From an uncultured Lentisphaeria bacterium (GTDB lineage Bacteria; Verrucomicrobiota; Lentisphaeria; Oligosphaerales; Oligosphaeraceae): a DNA stretch of 23,444 bases. How positions within the stretch are numbered: the stretch's first letter is position 1; each line of letters opens with the position of its first letter. The translations under genes and the position numbers were made by a program. The notes beneath the pieces were generated by a model. It ran no database searches. It had not been told where the DNA came from and was given only the letters and a program-made list of their open reading frames with translations. Positions 1-7,230 of the stretch are shown here, piece by piece. The stretch spans positions 1-23,444 of the forward strand of contig CAKUJM010000042.1 of the NCBI GenBank assembly GCA_934661755.1. Direction: 5' to 3'.

Positions 1-130
1 CTCCGTTTCCCTCCGTTTCCCTCCGTTTCCCTCCGTTTCCCTCCGTTTCCCTCCGTTTCCCTCCGTTTCCCTCCGTTCCTCCTCCGTTCCCCTCCGTTCT
101 CCTCCGTTCTCCTCCGTTCTCCTCCGTTCC
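1..130. repeat. 10-bp tandem repeat (VNTR-like), at least 13 units
   Basis: The window opens inside a tandem array. Seven perfect copies of CTCCGTTTCC occupy 1-70. A variant unit at 71-81 shifts the phase by one base, and five diverged units (CTCCGTT plus C/T-rich filler) start at 82, 92, 102, 112 and 122. The shared core is CTCCGTT. The plus strand is almost purely pyrimidine apart from one G per unit. The array ends 7 bases before the truA start codon, so it takes the place where a Shine-Dalgarno sequence would lie. It probably continues left of the window. The left units are identical and the right units degenerate, a gradient often seen when an array expands at one end. Confidence 0.95.
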
Positions 131-137
131 CCTTTTA

Positions 138-968
138 ATGAGTGAATCGCAGAATTTGACCTGGTGGCATCTGGCCATTGCCTATGACGGCAGCGCCTTT
201 TCCGGCTGGCAGATCCAGCCGGATCGCTGCACTGTCCAGGGGGAGCTGCTCAAGCGGCTGCGGCTGATGCTGCGTGCGCCGCAGCTGCGCATCTATGGCT
301 CCAGCCGCACCGATGCCGGGGTTCATGCGCTGGATCAGCAGGTGTCCTTTGCGGTGGAGATGCCGGCGGAGCTGCCCCCCGGGGAATTGGTCGGCAGGCT
401 CAATCGCTGGCTTCCGGAGACGATATTGGTGAAGTCCGGGCGGATTTGCGATGCGCCCTTCAATGCCCGATACGACAATTGCGGCAAGGCCTATACCTAT
501 TGCATTGCGCCGGGGATCAAGATCAATCCGCTTTTCTGCAGATATGTCTGGAAGACGCCGCATCCGCTGGATCTGGAGGCCATGCGCGAGGCCGCGTCAT
601 ATCTTGAAGGCGAACACGACTTCGCCTCTTTTGCAGTGAATCCGGGGAAGGCAGTCGAAAGCACGGTCCGCAACTTGCGGCGTCTCGAGGTGCTTTCGCC
701 TGGCGACGGGCTGGTCTATGTCAACGCCGTCGGCGACAGCTTCCTGTATAAGATGGTGCGCAGCCTGGCAGGCTACCTGGTGCATGTCGGATACGGCTAT
801 GCCCGCCCCGGCGAGGCCAGGCGCGTGCTGGAGGGACGCAACCGCAGCCTTGCGGCCGACAGCGCGCCATCATCCGGCCTTTTCCTGGCCAAGGTCTTCT
901 ACGATCATGACGCGTGGCGGGATTACCAGCCGGTGCTGCCGCCATTCACCTGGCGTTCGTCGCTTTGA
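138..968 (+). CDS. truA: tRNA pseudouridine(38-40) synthase TruA
   Basis: This 276-residue protein converts uridines 38, 39 and 40 of the tRNA anticodon stem-loop to pseudouridine. The catalytic Asp lies in RTDAGVHA at residues 57-64 (Asp59), the family signature. The N-terminal YDGSAFSGWQ segment (residues 16-25) and the C-terminal FLYKMVRSL segment are also typical of TruA, and the length is normal. The ATG at 138 is the first in frame and the protein starts as expected for the family. No Shine-Dalgarno sequence precedes it; the 5' flank is a pyrimidine-rich 10-bp tandem repeat. It is the only plus-strand gene in the window and converges on the minus-strand Aas-like gene, with a palindromic element between the two stop codons. 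Confidence 0.97.
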   Translation: MSESQNLTWWHLAIAYDGSAFSGWQIQPDRCTVQGELLKRLRLMLRAPQLRIYGSSRTDAGVHALDQQVSFAVEMPAELPPGELVGRLNRWLPETILVKSGRICDAPFNARYDNCGKAYTYCIAPGIKINPLFCRYVWKTPHPLDLEAMREAASYLEGEHDFASFAVNPGKAVESTVRNLRRLEVLSPGDGLVYVNAVGDSFLYKMVRSLAGYLVHVGYGYARPGEARRVLEGRNRSLAADSAPSSGLFLAKVFYDHDAWRDYQPVLPPFTWRSSL

Positions 969-977
969 TCTGGTCAC

Positions 978-1097
978 TGAATCCGTGAAGCTGGCGATTT
1001 TGCGTCAGAACGGGGAATTTTGAGGGAGCGTGCCGTGTGAGTGCGTGACCGAAAAATGACGAAATCATGGCGCAGCGGAGCCAGCTTCACGGATTCA
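978..1097. repeat. Dispersed palindromic element, copy 1 (perfect 17-bp terminal inverted repeats)
   Basis: The 120-bp element is bounded by TGAATCCGTGAAGCTGG (978-994) and its exact reverse complement (1081-1097). Its interior holds a core shared with copies 2 and 3: GGGGAATTTTGAGGG at 1012-1026 and GACGAAATCATGGCGCA at 1058-1074. The AATTTTGAGG and CCGAAAAAT parts can pair loosely, so a transcript could fold into one long imperfect hairpin. It occupies nearly all of the 165-base gap between the stop codons of truA and the converging Aas-like gene, so it could act as a two-way transcription end; that role is inferred. I see no coding sequence in the gap. Confidence 0.9.
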
Positions 1098-1133
1098 GGT
1101 TGATCGCCTTTGCCTTCCGGCCGCCTTGGGTCG

Positions 1134-3761
1134 TCAGAGAGCCTTCAGGGCGCGGTAGTCGGTCTTGCCGCTGCCCAGCAATGGGATGGCCTCGACCTTG
1201 CGGATTTCGCGTATTGAGTGGATTGGCGAGAATCCGGCCTGCCGGAGGGTCTGGTTCACCTGGTCGCGTTCCAGATCCAGCACGGTGAAGAGGGTGATCA
1301 ACGGATTCTCGTCTTCTCCGAGCGCCTCCACCGCCAGCGACGGCCCCTTGGCCTTGGGGTCGGGGTTGGGATAGGCCCCCAGCAGCACCTCCTCGATGGC
1401 GGGGAGCGACACCATCTCGCCGCCGATTTTGACGAAGCGCTTGAGACGTCCCATGAAGGTGATGAAGCCGTCGGCGTCGATTTTGACCAGATCGCCGGTG
1501 CGGTACCAGGTCTTGCCATTGAATTCCACGAATGGCGACGGGCCGTCGTAATTGATGTATCCGGTGAAGATATTCACTCCGCGCACCAGCAGCATTCCGG
1601 TGGTGTCCGGGGGCAGGGCGCGGGTCATCTCCTCGTTGGTGACGATCGCCTCGGTGCAGTCCAGCGGGCGGCCGATGGTGCCGAATTTGGTGAAGCCGGG
1701 TTTGTTGAGCGAGACGATCGGCCCGCATTCGGTGATGCCGTAGCCCTCGTAGAGGTGGGCGTTGGGGGCTTTCCGATGCATGAGCTCCAAGGTGGACTGC
1801 GGGCACTTCTCGGCACCGGTGACCACCAGCTTCAGGCGCTCGAACTGCTCCTCGCTGCCATTGCGCAGGATGTTGGCGATGAAGGTCGGCGTGCCGCAGA
1901 AGAAGGTGACTTTGTAGGCGGCGGTAAGCCGTGCCAGCATTGCGCCCTCGGTCGGATTGGCATGATAGACCACCCGGATGTTGGAGGCGCAGGTGAAGAG
2001 GGTGTTGAGCAACAGCCCGAAGGAATGGAATGGCGGCAGCATCCCCAGCAGGCAGTCGTCCTGGCGGATGCCCATGCCCTTGACCGAGTCGCGCAGGTCG
2101 GCGAAGACGGCCTCGTGGCGCAGCGGGACAGTCTTGGGAAGATTCTCCGATCCGGAGGTGAAGAGGATGGCGGCGGTGTCCGGCACCGGCGCCTTCCACA
2201 GCGCGCGCCAGCACAGATGGCTCATCAGCAGCGCATGGAGCTTGCGGAAGATCGAGATGCGCTCCTTGACGCGCTCCAGCATGACGAAATGCTCCTCAAT
2301 GCCGGTGAAGTCGACGCCGGTCCCCTTGAGACGCTCGATGAGCACCGCGGCAGTCAGGATATGCCTGACCCCGGCGTTGGCGATGCAGTGCTTCATATTG
2401 CGGTTGCCGACGGTCCAGTTGATCATCACCGGGATTTTCCCCGCAAACTGGCAGGCCAGATAGAGCAGGGTGGAGACCACGGTGGCCGGCATGAGCACGC
2501 CGATGCGCTCGCCCTCCAGCTTCTTGATCGATGGGTAGAGCGCCATGATCGCCAGCACCATCTTGCGGTTGGTGAAGACCCCGGCATTCTGGTCCGCCCA
2601 CACCGGCCGGGACGGCGCGCGTTTGGCATTGATCAGAAAAGCCTCCGGGATGGTCCGGCCAATGGTAACCGGCAATGGCGCGGCGTCATCGTAGAACCAT
2701 CCCGCGGGGACCGGCATCAGCGGCTCGACGCCGGCGCTTTCGCCAATGGCGGCGATGAGCACCGACGCCACGGTGCGCAGCTTCTCCGGGCTGGGGATCT
2801 CGTGGCCGAACTCGTTTTGCAGCCACTGATGCAGCTCCGCGACCACCAGCGAGTCCAGCCCGAGGTCGGTGCCGATGGTGTCGGTGTCGCGAAGCATCTT
2901 CTTCCCCGACAGCTCCATGAGCTTGTGCTTCACCTTCTGGCGGATTTCCGGCGGCACCCGCGAGGTGTCCTCGTTGGCGTTGAAGGTGTCCGGTTCGGGC
3001 ATGATCCGGGTGGTCCCGCCCTCGAACCAGGTGTATGGCACGTAGGTGTTGGGGCGCATGGCCACGTTGTAGAAGCTCTCCAGATAGCGGTTGAGGTGCT
3101 CCTTGTCGCTACCGTCCGGCATGTCCGCCGGCCTGGGCACGAATTCAATGGTGACATGGCGGCGGGGCATGAAGAAGATGCCGCCCAGCAGCACATGTTT
3201 CCAATGGCGGGCCAGAGTCTGCCCGAAGGTGAGCTGATAGCCCTTGCCGCGCCCGAAATCGCTGCCCCAGAGTCCGGTGGTGCGCACCAGCACCACCTTG
3301 GCCTGCGGATCTTCGGTGAGGATCCGCGCCACGCCGCCGTTGCCGCGCAGCTTTTCCATTTTGGAGCGGTAGATCCGTCCGGCGGGATACATCAGCAGGT
3401 TGTCGCCGCTCTTGAGGGCCTCGATGCAACAGGTGATCTGCGCCACCACCGCATCATAGCCGGAAAGCCCCGTCACCCCCATCTCCGGCAACGGCAGGAT
3501 CCGCAGACGCCTCCAAAAGTGCTTCAGCACGGAAGCGCGGATCTGCTTCTCCACCACCAGCGCCCGGGGGTGGAAACGGCGCCATAACACCGAGGACATG
3601 ATGACCGGGTCGATCAATGCCGGGTGGTTGGGCAGAAACAGCACGCCATGGCGGCCATATAGCCGGCAGACCTCGTCAAGCCCCTTTACCGTCACGCGAT
3701 AGCGAAGCCATACCGCGAACTTGACAATCACCCACATGAAGAATACGATGATGGTGTTCAT
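1134..3761 (-). CDS. aas: Aas-like acyltransferase - acyl carrier domain - acyl-ACP/CoA synthetase fusion
   Basis: The 875-residue protein has three domains. Residues 1-20 are hydrophobic and lead into a PlsC-like acyltransferase with NHPALID at 45-51 and YPAGRIYRS at 125-133, the latter where family members usually have an EGTR-type motif. Residues about 265-340 form an acyl carrier domain with GLDSL at 301-305, Ser304 being the likely phosphopantetheine site. Residues about 365-875 are an AMP-forming ligase: FTSGSENLPKT 534-544, YGITE 674-678, RTGD 754-757 and the catalytic-lysine region GSGKTDY (Lys866). E. coli Aas pairs acyltransferase and ligase to re-acylate lysophospholipids; the embedded carrier domain is extra here. 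The chosen ATG overlaps the upstream methyltransferase stop as ATGA. A longer frame back to 3875 only reads through that gene. Last gene of the array. Confidence 0.88.
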   Translation of the reverse strand: MNTIIVFFMWVIVKFAVWLRYRVTVKGLDEVCRLYGRHGVLFLPNHPALIDPVIMSSVLWRRFHPRALVVEKQIRASVLKHFWRRLRILPLPEMGVTGLSGYDAVVAQITCCIEALKSGDNLLMYPAGRIYRSKMEKLRGNGGVARILTEDPQAKVVLVRTTGLWGSDFGRGKGYQLTFGQTLARHWKHVLLGGIFFMPRRHVTIEFVPRPADMPDGSDKEHLNRYLESFYNVAMRPNTYVPYTWFEGGTTRIMPEPDTFNANEDTSRVPPEIRQKVKHKLMELSGKKMLRDTDTIGTDLGLDSLVVAELHQWLQNEFGHEIPSPEKLRTVASVLIAAIGESAGVEPLMPVPAGWFYDDAAPLPVTIGRTIPEAFLINAKRAPSRPVWADQNAGVFTNRKMVLAIMALYPSIKKLEGERIGVLMPATVVSTLLYLACQFAGKIPVMINWTVGNRNMKHCIANAGVRHILTAAVLIERLKGTGVDFTGIEEHFVMLERVKERISIFRKLHALLMSHLCWRALWKAPVPDTAAILFTSGSENLPKTVPLRHEAVFADLRDSVKGMGIRQDDCLLGMLPPFHSFGLLLNTLFTCASNIRVVYHANPTEGAMLARLTAAYKVTFFCGTPTFIANILRNGSEEQFERLKLVVTGAEKCPQSTLELMHRKAPNAHLYEGYGITECGPIVSLNKPGFTKFGTIGRPLDCTEAIVTNEEMTRALPPDTTGMLLVRGVNIFTGYINYDGPSPFVEFNGKTWYRTGDLVKIDADGFITFMGRLKRFVKIGGEMVSLPAIEEVLLGAYPNPDPKAKGPSLAVEALGEDENPLITLFTVLDLERDQVNQTLRQAGFSPIHSIREIRKVEAIPLLGSGKTDYRALKAL

Positions 3762-4282
3762 TTGCCCTTGTTCCTGTATTGGCGGAGCGCCTCGAACAAT
3801 GCCACGGCCGCGCAATTCCCGACATTGATTGAATTCTTGTATCCGCAGGCCGGCAGGCAGATGGCGCCGTCGCATCGGTCAAGCGCCTCCCCGGAAATGC
3901 CCAGCGCCTCGTTGCCAAACACCAGCGCGCAGGGGAAATGCAAGGCGAACTGGCCATATTCCTGCGCGCCGTCAATGGTGTCGACCGCATAGACTGCATA
4001 GCCGCGCTGATGCAACCGGTCGATCGCTTCGGCGGCGGTCTCCGCATGGGTGCATTCCACCACCTCGTCGCAGCCCCGCGCGGTCTTGGCCAGCTTGTCA
4101 TGCGGCGGGCAGGGGGTGTAGCCGCAGGCGACAATGCCCTCGGCGCGCACGGCATCCGCGATCCGGAAGACATTGCCGGTGTTGTATGCGCTGCGCAGGC
4201 GGTCAAGCACAATCACCACTGGGAGGGTGAAGGCCTCCCGGGGCGAGGCGGAGTCGCCGGTATGGACGGCTGCCGCTAGCAT
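3758..4282 (-). CDS. TrmH-family (SPOUT) RNA methyltransferase
   Basis: This 174-residue protein has the three SpoU/TrmH motifs. Motif 1 is SAYNTGNVFR at 31-40 with the conserved Asn and Arg40. Motif 2 is FGNEALGIS at 122-130. Motif 3 is LPACGYKNSINVGNCAAV at 143-160, the S-adenosylmethionine knot. It is short and lacks a separate RNA-binding domain, like TrmL or TrmH-type 2'-O-ribose methyltransferases of tRNA or rRNA; the target base cannot be read from the sequence. Its ATG lies inside the end of the helicase gene (7-base overlap) and its stop overlaps the next start as ATGA, so translation is probably coupled on both sides. Motif 3 reads NVGNCAAV where many relatives have NVSVA, a minor variation. 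Confidence 0.88.
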   Translation of the reverse strand: MLAAAVHTGDSASPREAFTLPVVIVLDRLRSAYNTGNVFRIADAVRAEGIVACGYTPCPPHDKLAKTARGCDEVVECTHAETAAEAIDRLHQRGYAVYAVDTIDGAQEYGQFALHFPCALVFGNEALGISGEALDRCDGAICLPACGYKNSINVGNCAAVALFEALRQYRNKGK

Positions 4283-5721
4283 CGCGCCAGCATTTCATCG
4301 GCCGGCTTGCTGATGGGCAGGGGGCGGCCGATGTATTCCTCGATGTCTGGAATGACGAATGCGCTGTTCTCGTCCGCAAACGAGATCGCCCGGCCCTGAT
4401 GGCCGGCGCGGGCGGTGCGCCCGACGCGATGGACGTAGTCCTCGGCCTCGTAGGGGAAGTCATAGTTGAAGACGTGGCTGACGTTGTCGACCTGGATCCC
4501 GCGCGCCGCCACGTCGGTGGCCACCACCACCTTGACGGCGCCGCTGCGGAAGTCTTCGAGGATCTTCAGGCGGCGGTTCTGGTTGACATCCCCGGAGAGC
4601 ATCTCGCAGGCGACGCCATGGCGCCGCAATTTCTCCGCCAGCAGCTCGACGTCATGCTTGCGGTTGCGGAAGATGATCACGCGGCTGCAGTCCTCATGCT
4701 TGAGCAGCCACAGCATGATCGGCAGCTTTTCCCGACAGGTGCAGGCGTAGACCGTCTCGTTGATGCCGGCGGCCACCACCTGCTCCGGCTCGATTTCAAC
4801 CACCACCGGATCGGGGCGCATCCAGCCGGACGCCAGATTGAGGATGTCATGCGAAAGCGTGGCGCTGAAAAGCATCGTCTGGCGCATCTCGCGCGGCGGC
4901 AGGCGGTAGATGATGCGCTTGACATCCGGAATGAAGCCCATGTCCAGCATCCGGTCTGCCTCATCGATCACCAGCACGCCGACCTTGGAGGCGTCGACTG
5001 CGCGCTTTTGCATGAAGTCGATCAGCCGCCCCGGCGTGGCGACCACCAGGTCGGCGCCGGCCTGCAGCAGCCGCTGCTGCCGGTCGTAGTCCATGCCGCC
5101 AAAGACGGCCACTGTCCGCAATGGGGTGTAGACGCTGAGGGCCTCGGCGTCCTTGGCGATCTGCAGGGCCAGCTCGCGGGTCGGAGCCAGCACCAGCGCA
5201 AAGGGCTGGTTGTTCCGGCGTTCCTCGTGCTGCTCCAGGAAACGCTCGATGACCGCCATCAGGAAGACTGCGGTCTTGCCGGTACCTGTCTGCGCCTTGC
5301 CGGCAATGTCCCGGCCCGCAATCGCTGCCGGCAGCGCCTTTGCCTGGATCGGAGTGCATTTCCTGAACCCCAGATCCTCAAGCGTGGCGCGGAGAATCTG
5401 GGGACGCAGTGGAAAAGACTGGAAATAGACCGCGCCCTCTTCGGGCGGATCCGGAATCGGCGGGATTTCCCAGTTGCCTGACTGCTTTTTTGCCGATGCA
5501 TCGCGATTCGCGGCGCAGGAAACGGCTTCACGTGCCGGAGGCTCCGGCTGCGCCGGAGCGCTGGATGCGGCAACGACGCCTTCAGCCTCCGGATTGCGCG
5601 GCTTGCGACGACGCCTTCGGCGCTTCCGCGGTTCCTCCGCCGGCGCATCCTGCGGCTTGCTCCCGCCGCCAGACAACGACCCGACCCAACTGAAAATCCT
5701 GCTGAAGAATGACGCAATCAA
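4276..5721 (-). CDS. DEAD-box ATP-dependent RNA helicase with arginine-rich N-terminal extension
   Basis: All superfamily 2 DEAD-box motifs are present in the 481-residue reading: CTPIQ with the Q-motif Gln126, Walker A AQTGTGKT 143-150, PTREL 180-184, DEAD 253-256, SAT 286-288 and HRVGRTARAG 431-440. The family (RhlE/RhlB type) unwinds RNA in ribosome assembly and RNA decay. About 95 residues precede the core: a short hydrophobic start, a run of six arginines inside a basic tract (about 32-42) and a Pro/Ala-rich linker. No ATG lies upstream within the usable frame, because the open frame runs back through the preceding gene. TTG at 5721-5719, preceded 11 bases upstream by AGGAG, is the best start. 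A promoter-like TATATT lies about 70 bases upstream, so it may also be transcribed separately from the array. Confidence 0.9.
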   Translation of the reverse strand: MIASFFSRIFSWVGSLSGGGSKPQDAPAEEPRKRRRRRRKPRNPEAEGVVAASSAPAQPEPPAREAVSCAANRDASAKKQSGNWEIPPIPDPPEEGAVYFQSFPLRPQILRATLEDLGFRKCTPIQAKALPAAIAGRDIAGKAQTGTGKTAVFLMAVIERFLEQHEERRNNQPFALVLAPTRELALQIAKDAEALSVYTPLRTVAVFGGMDYDRQQRLLQAGADLVVATPGRLIDFMQKRAVDASKVGVLVIDEADRMLDMGFIPDVKRIIYRLPPREMRQTMLFSATLSHDILNLASGWMRPDPVVVEIEPEQVVAAGINETVYACTCREKLPIMLWLLKHEDCSRVIIFRNRKHDVELLAEKLRRHGVACEMLSGDVNQNRRLKILEDFRSGAVKVVVATDVAARGIQVDNVSHVFNYDFPYEAEDYVHRVGRTARAGHQGRAISFADENSAFVIPDIEEYIGRPLPISKPADEMLARC

Positions 5722-5789
5722 AACGACTAAGACTCCTGATGAAATACTGTATCGCAACCGAAAAACCGCTCCCCTCCGTTCTTCCCCGT

Positions 5790-5800
5790 AATATAACCCG
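5790..5800 (-). promoter_or_regulatory. Possible promoter -10 region for the helicase gene
   Basis: On the minus strand this reads CGGGTTATATT in an otherwise GC-rich gap of 107 bases, upstream of the helicase leader. The same 11 bases occur upstream of the beta-CASP RNase gene (11091-11101), in the same orientation and also in a gap. No good -35 hexamer is visible 17 bases upstream. The start point would be near 5783, giving a leader of about 60 bases with AGGAG close to the TTG start. Confidence 0.35.
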
Positions 5801-5805
5801 CTTTT

Positions 5806-5835
5806 TTGCGACAGTTCTGCGCAATTTGTCACAAA
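5806..5835. other. Inverted repeats at the end of the M50B-like gene
   Basis: TTGCG (5806-5810) and CGCAA (5820-5824) flank a 9-base segment that can pair further (CAG with CTG). Directly beside it, TTTGTCACAAA (5825-5835) is a perfect odd-length palindrome that covers the stop codon of the M50B-like gene. Read on the minus strand, the hairpin is followed by a run of A, not T, so it is not a standard intrinsic terminator for the array. A protein-binding site or an RNA processing hairpin is possible. Confidence 0.3.
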
Positions 5836-6512
5836 GACGGCGGCAGCAACGCCTGTGCCACCCAGGCGGCGATTCGGAAGAAGGCGAGGTTTCCGCACAG
5901 GATGATGCTCAGCGAGAGGGCGCGTCCGCAGAATGCCAGGTCGCTTTGAGTCCGGATGACCGCAATTGCGGTGAGCACCAGATGGAAGGCGGTGCACAGC
6001 CCCAGCCAGGCGGCGCTGCCCATTGCATACCATTCCGGCGCGCCGCCGTCCGGCCAGAGTCCGGCCGCCAGCGCGAGCAATCCTGCGGAGATGACGAAAT
6101 AGAAGGGGATGACGTATGGCGCCAGCACAATGGCCGCATTGGGGTTTGGCACTTCGACATAGCCGTGCCGCCATGACAGCACGACTTTTCCGGTGCGGTG
6201 CCGCATGGCCTTGGCGGCCAGGAAATGGGTCATCTCATGGCCGAAGACATAGGCGGGCGCACAGTGGCAGATGGCGAAGAAGACCATCCCCGCCGCCGTG
6301 GCAAGCGCATACAGCTGCATCGCGGCGCTATGCCGCCATTGCGCCAGCACCGGCAGGAAGCTGTACAGCAGCCAGAGTCCAATCGCCGTGAACAGCAGCG
6401 ACAACGGCCAGGCGATGAGCCAGTGCGGCGGCTTATGGCCGACGCCGCTGCGGGCCAGCTGGCGGCGCGCCAGCTGTACCGGATCAATTCTGCGGACCGG
6501 CGCCGATGGCAT
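5829..6512 (-). CDS. Membrane protein of the M50B-like (site-2-protease-like) metallopeptidase type
   Basis: The 227-residue protein has about five hydrophobic segments (roughly 33-55, 66-88, 125-150, 165-187 and 199-221). GHEMTHFLAAKAM begins at residue 91, giving a zinc-binding HExxH (His92, Glu93, His96) at the end of the second membrane segment. QSDLAF with Asp191 could supply the third zinc ligand. This arrangement matches intramembrane M50/M50B-like proteins, but substrate and activity are unknown. The ATG at 6512 is preferred because GGAG lies just before it; an in-frame TTG four codons upstream would also be possible. The start overlaps the end of the LolA-like gene by 29 bases, so the two are probably translated together. 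An envelope role beside the LolA-like protein is inferred. Confidence 0.72.
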   Translation of the reverse strand: MPSAPVRRIDPVQLARRQLARSGVGHKPPHWLIAWPLSLLFTAIGLWLLYSFLPVLAQWRHSAAMQLYALATAAGMVFFAICHCAPAYVFGHEMTHFLAAKAMRHRTGKVVLSWRHGYVEVPNPNAAIVLAPYVIPFYFVISAGLLALAAGLWPDGGAPEWYAMGSAAWLGLCTAFHLVLTAIAVIRTQSDLAFCGRALSLSIILCGNLAFFRIAAWVAQALLPPSL

Positions 6513-7194
6513 TTTTCTCCGCAAAATCGAATTTCACCTGGGTTTTCCAGTCATCGCCGTCCAGGCGCATCTCCTTGACGAACCACAGTCCGTTGGCGTG
6601 TTTTTTGGCGCCCTGCATCACCAGGCGTCGCCACGGGCTGGACTGGCCATTGCGGAACCACTCCGCCTCCATCGGGAAGCCCTGGGCCGCATCGAACCAC
6701 ACATCGACAAAGCCGTCGCCCCGTGGCGATGCCAGGCGCATCACCCGGCAGTCCCGCCAGCGGCTGCTCTGCCGCGGCATTTCCTTGACAAAATCCCAGT
6801 AGATGAAGGCGAAAGACAGGTCGTCAGGCTGCACACCGAAATCGAACAGTCCCGGCTTTTCCTCGTGTGGCGGCAGATCCACCTGCAGAACTGCCTTGCC
6901 GGCGTTTTCATGCATCTGCTCCAGGCCATAGACGTTCTTTTCATTGAGCACCAGCTGGGCGTAGAAGGCGGCGGCATTGACCGTCACCCGGACCCGAAGG
7001 CTGCCCTTGATCTTTGGCTGGCCCTTGCGCACGTGGACGATCCGGCCGGTGAACTCCGCCCAGGCCTCCTGCCGCAGCGGCTCCCGGATGCGCCGCAGGA
7101 ACTCCTCCGCCGGCAATTCGTCAGCCGCCGGCAGCGACATTGCGCCGATGCCCAGCGCAACCAGGAAGAAAAGGAATGAAAAAAAACGCGTCAT
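6484..7194 (-). CDS. Secreted LolA-like outer-membrane lipoprotein-sorting family protein
   Basis: The 236-residue protein starts with a clear Sec signal peptide: positive residue at 3, hydrophobic core about 4-20, then SLPAADE with likely cleavage near residue 23. The mature part looks like the LolA/LolB half-barrel type: repeated amphipathic strands and a C-terminal GLWFVKEMRLDGDDWKTQVKF stretch typical of the LolA-like 'outer membrane lipoprotein-sorting' group. There is no lipobox cysteine, so the protein should be soluble in the periplasm and may bind lipid or lipoprotein. The assignment rests on fold-like pattern, not on invariant residues. It lies 36 bases after the EF-hand membrane protein and overlaps the M50B-like gene. 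Confidence 0.62.
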   Translation of the reverse strand: MTRFFSFLFFLVALGIGAMSLPAADELPAEEFLRRIREPLRQEAWAEFTGRIVHVRKGQPKIKGSLRVRVTVNAAAFYAQLVLNEKNVYGLEQMHENAGKAVLQVDLPPHEEKPGLFDFGVQPDDLSFAFIYWDFVKEMPRQSSRWRDCRVMRLASPRGDGFVDVWFDAAQGFPMEAEWFRNGQSSPWRRLVMQGAKKHANGLWFVKEMRLDGDDWKTQVKFDFAEKNAIGAGPQN

Positions 7195-7230
7195 GGGTGT
7201 TCAATTTATTGCCGTTGGCCGGCATGGGGG

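Noticed and set aside
1..130. CRISPR array at the left end
   Set aside because: Units are 10 bp and contiguous, with no unique spacers; this is a simple tandem repeat.
1218..3587. Plus-strand open frame of 789 codons opposite the Aas-like gene
   Set aside because: It is the antisense of a well-supported gene in GC-rich DNA; its His/Gln/Gly/Arg-rich composition with no recognisable domain is typical of antisense shadow.
5806..5824. Intrinsic terminator after the M50B-like gene
   Set aside because: On the coding strand the hairpin is followed by A residues, not a T-run; it fits no standard terminator for this direction.
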